Shown: positions 1 to 5,031, numbered from the stretch's first letter. The stretch is 5,031 nucleotides of DNA from Campylobacterales bacterium (GCA_027080125.1 JALWSW010000138.1:1-5031), one strand, 5' to 3'. A program made the numbers and translations. The notes: generated from the sequence alone by a model not told the origin.

Positions 1-2
1 TT

Positions 3-1832
3 AAAGATCAGGGCGGTCATGTTGTTCCATCTACTTGCTATATGGGTGCAAATTCTGTTTCTTCTGACCTGAAACAGTTGGATATCAATCTTTCTTGCTT
101 TGATGGTAATTCAAGTATTACTATTGTTCCAAAAGCAGCAGTTGCAAGTGCGTTTACTGGTGATAAACTTCCTATTACATTGCAACTTACCAATCAAAAC
201 GATACTATTGAACTAAGAGCATATAGCGCTACAACGGATAAAGCGGCAAATGTTCAAGATCCAGAATTTAGCATCGATACAAATGAGAGCGATGTGAAGA
301 TTGCTGCAAAAGGTACAAGAGTATTGAGAGTAGATCTCAATGAGACTCGATACGGCTCTGTTCAAATGATCAATAACGCTTCTACAAGATACTCTATCAA
401 AGCCGTCAGCTGTGCAGAAATCAACCAAAATGGTACAGATACTACTTGGACAAAATCTCCAACTACAAGTGCATTTAATATGGCTCAGGGTTATTGGATC
501 GACAAAACAGAGATGCGATACACTTTAACCTCAGAAAGTAATGTGACGACAAATGCGTATGCAGATATCAATATCACAGTACCTGAGAGCTGTCAGCCAG
601 GCGATTTGGTACAGGTAAAACTTGTGAGAGAAGATGGAAATGTTGAAAAAGGACCAATCACTCTTGCAACTGTAGCTTATCCAACAGATATCAAAGCAGT
701 TGAAGAAAACGTTACAAAAGCAAACGAAGTTGCGCCACAAACGCTAGGAACCATCAATATCAAGAGCCAGTTTACAAACGCGTTGACACGAGGTGGAGCA
801 ATTACTGTTATTGCACCTTCTGGCATGCAAAATCTAAAAGCTGATGTAAGCGGTGGTAGCGGTATTGTTGTAGATACAAACGCTACGGGACTTGATGGAA
901 GAGCCGTAATTCTAAAAGTTAATACTGCAAATGTTGATGTCAATTTGACATTCCAAGCAGAAGTTGGCAACCTCTCAGGAGTACAAGCAGTTGAAATCAA
1001 AGATGGTAATATTTCTGATAACTACAACAATAAAGCAGGCATCAACGAACAAAGTGTTAACGTAACATATGTAAGTGCTGATGGTACTATCCCAGCTCCT
1101 ACGCTTAGTGCTCAAGGAGATACTGAGATTCCAGCCGGAACAGAAGCAAACATTACCCTTAGCTGCCAAGGAACGGGTCTTGGAACGACTACAATCTCAC
1201 TTGATAATACCAATGGACAAAACATTACGCTAAATGGTAATGTGGTGCATGTATCAAGCAATGCGCAAGCAGGAGAAGAAGCGACTGCTACTTGTACAGA
1301 GTCTTTTGGTGGCAAAACAAGTCCGTCAAGCGATCCTATCACGATTAAAGTTATCAATAATAAAGCGCAAGGAACTATCCAGCTTCTTGGCCATAAATGG
1401 AATTTTATCACTACCCCAATTCCGGCTAATATGCCAAAAAGCGTAGTGAAAAACTATATTTATGTGAAAAAAGGAACCCCATTACTTTATACATATAATC
1501 AAAACGATGGATGGATAGGGGCAGATAGCATTACTGAACTCCAAGTAGGTTATGGATATGTTCTTGGAGCTTCTCAAGATGCAAATGTAACTTACAGTGC
1601 TGTACCTACAGTCGAAAGCATCGATGATCAATGGAATACTGTCAATAGTTACATGACAACGTCTGGATGGTATACTGTGGGTACAAGTTTTGATACCAAC
1701 GTATCCAATATTACATCTTCACTTAACGGTGTAGATGCAGTATGGTTCTACGATAGCAATACTGGTCAGTATGTAAAAGGTACAAATCAAACGGTAAAAG
1801 CTGGAACTAGTTTCTGGGTTCATAAACAGTAA
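3..1832 (+). CDS. Large secreted/surface protein, 5' end missing; Ig-like domain, candidate heavily N-glycosylated protein
   Basis: The frame is open from base 3. The first ATG (42) has no ribosome site and sits inside continuous coding sequence, so the true start is upstream of the window. About 609 residues are visible. Numbering from the Met at 42, residues 1-345 are beta-prone, Thr/Asn/Val-rich and of no family I recognise. Residues 350-438 look Ig-like, with Cys375 and Cys418 placed for an intradomain disulfide. Residues 444-596 hold two divergent W/Y/G-rich modules ending in FWVHKQ. Six Cys in the visible part and very few Lys/Arg clusters suit an extracytoplasmic protein. Thirteen D/E-x-N-x-S/T sites lie at Asn 16, 23, 81, 100, 167, 177, 223, 280, 301, 323, 370, 515 and 553. 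No LPXTG or PEP-CTERM anchor is seen. A lipoprotein gene follows after 19 bases, probably in the same operon. Function unknown; an adhesin, S-layer-like or filament protein are all possible. Confidence 0.85.
   Translation, partial: KDQGGHVVPSTCYMGANSVSSDLKQLDINLSCFDGNSSITIVPKAAVASAFTGDKLPITLQLTNQNDTIELRAYSATTDKAANVQDPEFSIDTNESDVKIAAKGTRVLRVDLNETRYGSVQMINNASTRYSIKAVSCAEINQNGTDTTWTKSPTTSAFNMAQGYWIDKTEMRYTLTSESNVTTNAYADINITVPESCQPGDLVQVKLVREDGNVEKGPITLATVAYPTDIKAVEENVTKANEVAPQTLGTINIKSQFTNALTRGGAITVIAPSGMQNLKADVSGGSGIVVDTNATGLDGRAVILKVNTANVDVNLTFQAEVGNLSGVQAVEIKDGNISDNYNNKAGINEQSVNVTYVSADGTIPAPTLSAQGDTEIPAGTEANITLSCQGTGLGTTTISLDNTNGQNITLNGNVVHVSSNAQAGEEATATCTESFGGKTSPSSDPITIKVINNKAQGTIQLLGHKWNFITTPIPANMPKSVVKNYIYVKKGTPLLYTYNQNDGWIGADSITELQVGYGYVLGASQDANVTYSAVPTVESIDDQWNTVNSYMTTSGWYTVGTSFDTNVSNITSSLNGVDAVWFYDSNTGQYVKGTNQTVKAGTSFWVHKQ
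1371..1829 (+). repeat. Two divergent copies of a C-terminal W/Y/G-rich module
   Basis: The last 150 residues of the first protein contain two similar stretches, at about 1371-1571 and 1644-1829. Copy A runs from KWNFITTPIP through LLYTYNQNDGWIG to LQVGYGYVLG. Copy B runs from GWYTVGTSFD through AVWFYDSNTGQYVKG to VKAGTSFWVHK. Shared positions are a Trp followed by a hydrophobic-x-Thr pattern, an aromatic Y-x-(N/D)-x-(N/T)-G turn, and a final G-x-(G/S)-(Y/F)-hydrophobic strand. The copies are too diverged to be seen as a DNA repeat. I recall similar 'GWNL...VW.Y..G.W....GFW' modules at the C-termini of Campylobacterota surface proteins, but cannot name the family with certainty. Confidence 0.55.
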
Positions 1833-1851
1833 TTAAGCAAAAGGAGAAATA

Positions 1852-2706
1852 ATGAAAAAATATCTAAGTATAGTTGCTGCAGGCGTTTTAGCAATAGCGC
1901 TTGTAGGATGTGGAGACGATAATAACAATACTACGGCTGCGCAAGGGGGAGCAAGTTCCTCTGCAGCCAAAACAGTAAAAACAGGTACATTGGTAGATGC
2001 TCCTGTTGCTGGTGTTAGTTATCAGTGTGGAACAATTCAGGGTGTGACAGACGCTGACGGACATTTTTCTTACAATGAAGGAGATATGTGTACATTTGCA
2101 ATTGACGGTTTAACTTTAGGAAATGTTCCTGGTCAGAATGTCGTTACACCAGTTACATTGGCGAACGGCGATACTACTACAGCACTCAATATTGCACAGT
2201 TGTTGCAAAGCCTTGATGCTACTCCTGGTGATAATAAGATAGAAATTACTCCAGCAGGTGTAGAGGTAGTTAAAAAGCTTGTAGCTGCAGGCGCGGATAT
2301 AACCTCTCCAGATTTTGATAAAGTAGCACAAGAAGTAATGGAGCAAAATGGAATCACATTTGTCCCAGAGAGCAGCGCAAAAGCAAATCTTGAGGCAAAT
2401 GGTATTACTGTTCCTGAGATGGGAGGAAACCTGCCATCTCCTACCGGAGGAACTCCATCTAACAGCTCTTCTGCTGCAAGTAGTATGAGTGGTGGTCCTT
2501 CATTCTCAAATTTGCCGAGTCCTGGTGGCGTTTATGCAAATGGAGGTGGAGGAGATGTGATTATAGCGTCCTCTTCATCTTCTAGTGCACCAGCAGCTTC
2601 ATCAAGTAGCAGTAGCGGTAATTTGCCAGAAGCAGGCAATGGAGGAGCAGTAGTAAGTAGTAGCAGTAGTGCTAGTGATCAACCACCAGCTATTCCTAGT
2701 TTCTAA
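1852..2706 (+). CDS. Surface lipoprotein with conserved N-terminal domain and Ser/Gly/Pro-rich tail
   Basis: An AAGGAG site at 1841-1846, five bases before the ATG, fixes the start. Residues 1-20 are a classic lipoprotein signal (MKKYLSIVAAGVLAIALVGC) with lipobox LVGC and lipidated Cys20. Asp22-Asp23 follow at +2/+3; rules for membrane sorting outside enterics are uncertain. Residues about 44-170 form a compact domain starting GTLVDAPVAGVSYQC, continuing GVTDADGHFSYNEGD and NIAQLLQSLDATPGDNKIEI. I recognise this pattern from many proteobacterial surface lipoproteins, where it is the N-terminal domain, but its biochemical role is unknown. Cys59 and Cys80 could pair. Residues 191-284 are low complexity. 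The gene sits 19 bases after the large surface protein and 71 bases before a parvulin-like gene, so cotranscription is likely. It may be a surface-exposed partner or anchor for the upstream protein; that is inference. Confidence 0.9.
   Translation: MKKYLSIVAAGVLAIALVGCGDDNNNTTAAQGGASSSAAKTVKTGTLVDAPVAGVSYQCGTIQGVTDADGHFSYNEGDMCTFAIDGLTLGNVPGQNVVTPVTLANGDTTTALNIAQLLQSLDATPGDNKIEITPAGVEVVKKLVAAGADITSPDFDKVAQEVMEQNGITFVPESSAKANLEANGITVPEMGGNLPSPTGGTPSNSSSAASSMSGGPSFSNLPSPGGVYANGGGGDVIIASSSSSSAPAASSSSSSGNLPEAGNGGAVVSSSSSASDQPPAIPSF
2422..2703 (+). repeat. Low-complexity Ser/Gly/Pro tail with three NLP(S/E)-type units
   Basis: The last 94 residues of the lipoprotein contain GNLPSPTGG, SNLPSPGG and GNLPEAGNGG, separated by serine runs. 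The middle serine run mixes TCC, TCT, TCA, AGT and AGC codons, so it is not a simple DNA expansion. The last run (about 2648-2676) is mostly AGT/AGC and could slip by whole codons without changing frame. A flexible, probably surface-exposed linker or stalk is the natural reading. Confidence 0.7.
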
Positions 2707-2710
2707 GGAG
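2705..2710 (+). promoter_or_regulatory. AAGGAG ribosome site overlapping the lipoprotein stop codon
   Basis: AAGGAG starts within the TAA stop of the lipoprotein and lies five bases before a GTG at 2716. The same AAGGAG, with 5 or 6 bases to the start, precedes the genes at 1852 and 3932. The nearest candidate site for the gene at 2778 is only AAGGT at 2761-2765, 12 bases away. This good site therefore points to the GTG at 2716 rather than to 2778. Confidence 0.45.
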
Positions 2711-2715
2711 AGAAG

Positions 2716-2778
2716 GTGCATAACTGTTTGGAAATCTTCTTCGGAAGATTTCCAAATATGAAGGTAAAAAGCCTATAA
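2716..2778 (+). CDS. Possible 20-codon leader ORF coupled to the parvulin-like gene
   Basis: A GTG start with a well-spaced AAGGAG opens a frame encoding MHNCLEIFFGRFPNMKVKSL. Its TAA stop shares its last base with the ATG of the next gene (TAATG), a typical arrangement for translational coupling. The frame reads straight through the 13-bp hairpin at 2727-2756, so ribosomes on it would melt that stem just before the next start. The peptide has no recognisable family and may matter only through the act of translation. The alternative is chance: any 60-base gap can hold a short frame, and the AAGGAG could be incidental. An internal ATG at 2758 would give only six codons. Confidence 0.35.
   Translation: MHNCLEIFFGRFPNMKVKSL
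2727..2756 (+). other. Perfect 13-bp hairpin with C(UUCG)G tetraloop, no U-tract
   Basis: Bases 2727-2739 pair perfectly with 2744-2756 around the loop TTCG, closed by C-G. This is the exceptionally stable cUUCGg tetraloop. Bases after the stem (TATGAAGG) are not T-rich, and neither is the sequence beyond the other arm, so it is not a standard intrinsic terminator on either strand. It ends four bases before the weak AAGGT site preceding the gene at 2778. Possible roles are mRNA 3'-end protection of the lipoprotein message, a processing site that sets different levels for upstream and downstream genes, or control of translation of the downstream gene. Confidence 0.75.
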
Positions 2779-3440
2779 TGCAGATAGTTCGAATAGTATT
2801 GATAGGGTCAATTTTTCTAATATTTGCTTATTCATCTGGGATTGATAAAAGCGTTTTGTCATATAAAAGATATCTTTTGCAAAAAAATATTATAGTACCA
2901 GATGATGAGATTGTAAAACTGATAAAACAAAATGAAAAATTAGCGGAACTATATCGAAAGAAATATAGTCCGCCAAAAGAGCTTGATGATTTAGTTTTAG
3001 ATAGATTTTATGCCAATTTATATATCAAACGCTATCTTGAACATTATAAAATAGATGATGATGTTTTAAAGTCATACTATTTGCTTCATAAGGATAAGTT
3101 TTTGAGATATGATTATGTTTCATATTCGCTATATGAATATGACAAGGAAAAGGAAGCAAAAAAAGATAAAGAGCATAAAAAATTTAAGCATTTTAAACAA
3201 GCTTATAGGTATGACTTTGTGGCAACAAAAAATTTACCGAAGATTATTCAAGAGAATATTCTATTTTTACAAGATGGGCAAGTATCAAATGTAACTGATT
3301 GTTGTGGTAAATATTATCTCGTTCAGTTGAATAAAAGGTACAAAAAACAGGATCTATCTTATAAGGATTTCATACCAATGATACGAAAAATATTAATCAA
3401 TCAAAAATATAAAGAGATAATATCCGGTATGATTAAATGA
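2778..3440 (+). CDS. Exported parvulin-like (SurA/PpiC-type) protein, apparently non-catalytic
   Basis: 220 residues. Residues 3-19 are a hydrophobic export signal or N-terminal membrane anchor. Residues about 22-105 resemble the helical SurA-type N-domain (GIDKSVLSYKRYLL, then DDDVLKSYYLLHKDKF). Residues about 110-188 match the outline of a parvulin domain, ending with the typical LPKIIQENILFLQDGQVS and a G-K-Y-Y-L-V-Q-L strand. Residues 190-220 form the closing helix seen after this domain (SYKDFIPMIRKIL). Parvulins normally have His in the first strand (H-I-L) and in G-(Y/F)-H near the end. Here these positions read DYVSYS and GKYY, and the GGDLG motif is absent, so a chaperone role rather than isomerase activity is likely. 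Adjacent Cys175-Cys176 is unusual. The ATG shares a base with the leader stop and has a poor ribosome site. The next gene overlaps by four bases. Lys/Tyr-rich and much more AT-rich than the flanking genes. Confidence 0.75.
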   Translation: MQIVRIVLIGSIFLIFAYSSGIDKSVLSYKRYLLQKNIIVPDDEIVKLIKQNEKLAELYRKKYSPPKELDDLVLDRFYANLYIKRYLEHYKIDDDVLKSYYLLHKDKFLRYDYVSYSLYEYDKEKEAKKDKEHKKFKHFKQAYRYDFVATKNLPKIIQENILFLQDGQVSNVTDCCGKYYLVQLNKRYKKQDLSYKDFIPMIRKILINQKYKEIISGMIK

Positions 3441-3841
3441 GGTATTTAATGATCTTAAGTATTGTAATATTGGCTTTTAATGGATGTGCCATTAAATATA
3501 CTGAAAATGTTAAACATACCGATAAATTAAAAGATAATAAGTTTAAAAAGGCTTTTTTACAATATTGGACATATATGTTTCATAAAAAGTATGATAAAGC
3601 ATATAAGATGGAGTTGCCATATTTTCGGTTTTTATATTCAAAAAAAGATTATATCTCCAAAGAGAATTTGAGTAACTATAAAAAATTGATAATTAATTCA
3701 ATCAAAAAAAAGGGAAATATTTATGAAGTAGATATGGTACAAGAGGGGAACCCAGTATTGATACAAGATAAATGGCTCTATATGGATGGAAAATATTATC
3801 ATGTACAGGACGATTTTTTACTCTATCCAAAAATGAGGTGA
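3437..3841 (+). CDS. Small Lys/Tyr-rich probable lipoprotein, unknown function
   Basis: 134 residues. The ATG overlaps the upstream stop as ATGA and no clear ribosome site precedes it, so translation is probably coupled to the parvulin-like gene. Residues 1-17 (MRYLMILSIVILAFNGC) form a short signal peptide with a loose lipobox, FNGC; Phe at -3 is not the consensus Leu, so lipidation of Cys17 is likely but not certain. The rest has a helical segment (about 36-60, KAFLQYWTYMFHKKYDKAYK) followed by beta-prone strands with IQDKWLYMDGKYYHV near the end. A helix followed by strands with a W-x-x-x-D-G-x-(W/Y)-(Y/W)-H pattern is reminiscent of NTF2-like folds, but this is only a visual impression. 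Composition is as AT-rich as the previous gene, suggesting that the two travel together. It likely works with the parvulin-like protein in the periplasm. Confidence 0.75.
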   Translation: MRYLMILSIVILAFNGCAIKYTENVKHTDKLKDNKFKKAFLQYWTYMFHKKYDKAYKMELPYFRFLYSKKDYISKENLSNYKKLIINSIKKKGNIYEVDMVQEGNPVLIQDKWLYMDGKYYHVQDDFLLYPKMR

Positions 3842-3879
3842 GCAAATATAAGAAGGATCTTAATCCTTTTTATATTTGC
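3842..3879 (+). terminator. Intrinsic terminator after the small lipoprotein gene
   Basis: It starts at the base after the TGA stop. Arms 3842-3858 and 3863-3879 pair over 17 bp with a single G-U wobble (3852 with 3869) around a CTTA loop. The core stem AAGGAT/ATCCTT is followed by TTTATATTT, which can act as the U-tract while the outer A-rich arm pairs with it; this is the usual layout of a terminator. The A-rich left arm gives a T-rich tail on the other strand too, so it may work in both directions. It separates the first four genes from the gene at 3932. Confidence 0.7.
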
Positions 3880-3880
3880 C

Positions 3881-3892
3881 CATCTTAAGATG
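3881..3892. promoter_or_regulatory. 12-bp perfect palindrome CATCTTAAGATG upstream of the -10 box
   Basis: The sequence equals its own reverse complement over 12 bases and lies directly between the terminator and the extended -10 element, where a repressor or activator dimer could bind. The core ATCTTAA also occurs at 3857-3863 and 3907-3913, each exactly 25 bases away. The first copy lies in the terminator and the last near the expected transcription start. An operator role is a guess; no regulator is visible in the window. Confidence 0.35.
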
Positions 3893-3901
3893 TGGTATAA
3901 T
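3893..3901 (+). promoter_or_regulatory. Extended -10 promoter (TGG-TATAAT) for the surface-protein gene at 3932
   Basis: A perfect TATAAT at 3896-3901 is preceded by TGG, giving the TGN extended -10 form. No good TTGACA lies 16-18 bases upstream; that region is the T-rich end of the terminator. This matches the known vegetative promoters of Campylobacter and Helicobacter, which depend on the -10 region and upstream T-rich DNA. Transcription would start near 3907-3909, leaving a leader of about 24 bases with AAGGAG at 3920-3925. Confidence 0.75.
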
Positions 3902-3931
3902 TTTCTATCTTAATACAAAAAGGAGAGAGAG

Positions 3932-5031
3932 ATGAAGAAGATACTTTCATCAATAGTGGCTGCAGCGGCAGTAAGCTCAGCAGCAATGGCTGCACCTTCA
4001 ATTGCAACCAATAACATTGGAGATTTTCTTATTGCTCCAGCGGAATTCGCAAATAACGGATATGTAACTGATTTGAGAGTTATTAACACTGACTATACGC
4101 ATTCTGTATTAGTACGGGTTGTTGTTAGAGATAGTGCATGTTCTAAAGAAGTGGATTTTCCTATTCTTTTAAGCCCGGGTGATGTTTGGGATGGAGAGAT
4201 CTACCAAGATGCTGATGGAGATGTTTATATTAAAAGTACTGATGATTCTAACTATCTTCCACAACTTACTATAGGTAAAGGGCTCAATCTTACAAAAGCA
4301 AATGATAAAGCGGCAGGTAAATTTCAAGCTGGATATGTAGAATTTTATCCAATTGCTCAATATGATGAAGGAGCTGAAGTAAAAATAAATAAAGCGTTAT
4401 TGGCAGCACGATATAAAGCTCTTGAAAGCGGTGACACAACAGGGGCGGAGCCTGTTGATGATGTTTTAACAGGTGTTGTTACATTGAAAAATGATACAAA
4501 ACAACTTTCTATGAGTCTCCCAATGACTGCGATAAGCGGTGCAGCTGATGAAGTGAATTCTGGATCTGAACTTAGTATTTCGAAAAATACATCATGGGAT
4601 AACTATTTTGGAGCCAATGCTCCAGCTGTATCTGCATTGTTCAAAAAATCTGATGTAGTTGTCCCATTTGTCGATGGTGAGAATATGGCTCTATTTACTT
4701 TTATAAATGACCATACTTGTCCAACACAAGCAAGAGCATTTACAGTAAAAATTAGAGATACTGAAGAAAATGCGCCGATTGTTCCTTCTCCAGAACCAAC
4801 ATTTATTATTCCAAATGAATTGGGTTATGTAGTTCCAAGTACAGTATTGGATGCTTACCAATTGACTCCTGATCAAAAAGCTGCATTTTCGAAGGGATGG
4901 ATGACTATCAAAAACCTCACAAATCAACATAATGGACAAGATGGTGCTGGTACATCTCCTTACGTTATTCCAACACAGTTGCAAGCTGTTCCAGTAGGTG
5001 GAGCTATATCTACAAACTGGATGTATTTACC
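3932..5031 (+). CDS. Secreted surface protein with signal peptide, 3' end missing
   Basis: The frame runs without a stop from ATG 3932 to the window edge, giving 366 complete codons and a partial Pro codon. AAGGAG at 3920-3925, six bases before the ATG, and the promoter at 3893-3901 fix the start. Residues 1-20 are a signal peptide with an AMA|AP cleavage site. Mature residues about 30-92 (DFLIAPAEFANNGYVTDLRV, VVVRDSACSKEVDFPILL, SPGDVWDGEI) match a pattern I know from many proteobacterial exported proteins, 'LI.P......T.LRV.NTS...V.VKV.FR...S.EVLDF.I.LSP.DVW'. It is usually annotated as hypothetical. DADGD at 93-97 could bind calcium. The segment VIPTQLQAVPVGG near the edge resembles the C-terminal part of such proteins, so little may be missing. 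None of its four N-x-S/T sites has an acidic residue at -2. Function unknown; outer surface or secreted location inferred. Confidence 0.88.
   Translation, partial: MKKILSSIVAAAAVSSAAMAAPSIATNNIGDFLIAPAEFANNGYVTDLRVINTDYTHSVLVRVVVRDSACSKEVDFPILLSPGDVWDGEIYQDADGDVYIKSTDDSNYLPQLTIGKGLNLTKANDKAAGKFQAGYVEFYPIAQYDEGAEVKINKALLAARYKALESGDTTGAEPVDDVLTGVVTLKNDTKQLSMSLPMTAISGAADEVNSGSELSISKNTSWDNYFGANAPAVSALFKKSDVVVPFVDGENMALFTFINDHTCPTQARAFTVKIRDTEENAPIVPSPEPTFIIPNELGYVVPSTVLDAYQLTPDQKAAFSKGWMTIKNLTNQHNGQDGAGTSPYVIPTQLQAVPVGGAISTNWMYL

Noticed and set aside
42..44. ATG at 42 as the true start of the first gene
   Set aside because: No ribosome site precedes it, no signal peptide follows it, and the frame is open back to the window edge with matching composition, including a Cys just upstream.
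677..1411. Long open frames on the - strand under the first surface-protein gene (for example 677-1000 and 1112-1411)
   Set aside because: They lie wholly inside a convincing + strand gene and their translations look like random Ser/Val/Pro-rich shadows. They come from the Thr/Asn/Val codon bias of the real gene.
2701..2703. C-terminal Phe of the lipoprotein as an outer-membrane beta-barrel signature
   Set aside because: The preceding residues are low complexity with no alternating beta-strand pattern, and the protein is anchored by a lipid Cys.
3704..3711. Run of eight A (A-AAA-AAG heptamer) in the small lipoprotein gene as a frameshift or phase-variation site
   Set aside because: Poly-A runs are common in DNA this AT-rich. 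The -1 frame meets a stop within a few codons and there is no supporting stem or upstream ribosome site.
4691..4984. Open frame on the - strand inside the last gene, rich in Cys and Trp
   Set aside because: The + strand frame here is continuous with a signal-peptide protein of recognisable pattern. The reverse product is an implausible Cys/Trp/Asn/Ser mix.
1..5031. CRISPR array, tRNA/rRNA, insertion sequence or phage attachment site
   Set aside because: No regularly spaced long direct repeats, no cloverleaf-like sequence, no transposase-like protein and no terminal inverted repeats were seen.

Overview
The window looks like an accessory cell-surface locus of a low-GC Gram-negative bacterium, most likely a member of the Campylobacterota (Epsilonproteobacteria). 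The evidence is indirect: AT-rich coding DNA, AAGGAG ribosome sites, a TGN-TATAAT promoter with no clear -35 box, two lipoproteins, and a surface protein packed with the D/E-x-N-x-S/T glycosylation motif used by Campylobacter-type PglB. No housekeeping gene is present to fix the taxon. Every gene supported here lies on the + strand and every predicted protein appears to be exported.

Layout. (1) Bases 3-1832: the 3' part of a large secreted or surface protein whose start lies off the window. It has beta-rich segments, an Ig-like domain with two Cys, and two divergent copies of a C-terminal W/Y/G-rich module. (2) 1852-2706: a lipoprotein with a conserved globular domain and a long Ser/Gly/Pro-rich tail. 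(3) 2707-2778: a gap holding a perfect 13-bp C(UUCG)G hairpin, inside a possible 20-codon leader ORF with a good ribosome site that ends on the next start codon (TAATG). (4) 2778-3440: a short, exported, parvulin-like (SurA/PpiC-type) protein that appears to lack the catalytic histidines. (5) 3437-3841: a small Lys/Tyr-rich probable lipoprotein overlapping the previous gene by ATGA. (6) 3842-3931: an intrinsic terminator, a 12-bp palindrome and an extended -10 promoter. (7) 3932 to the end: the start of a second secreted surface protein with its own signal peptide, cut by the window edge. The complete frame is open to base 5031.

How they may work together (inference): genes 1-4 look like one transcription unit ending at the terminator at 3842-3879. 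A surface protein and a lipoprotein are followed by a candidate periplasmic folding factor and a small lipoprotein that could assist their export or assembly. Gene 5 starts a separate unit. The most striking signal is that 13 of the 21 N-x-S/T sites in the first protein carry Asp or Glu at -2, against 0 of 4 in the last protein. This suggests that the first protein is a heavily N-glycosylated surface protein.
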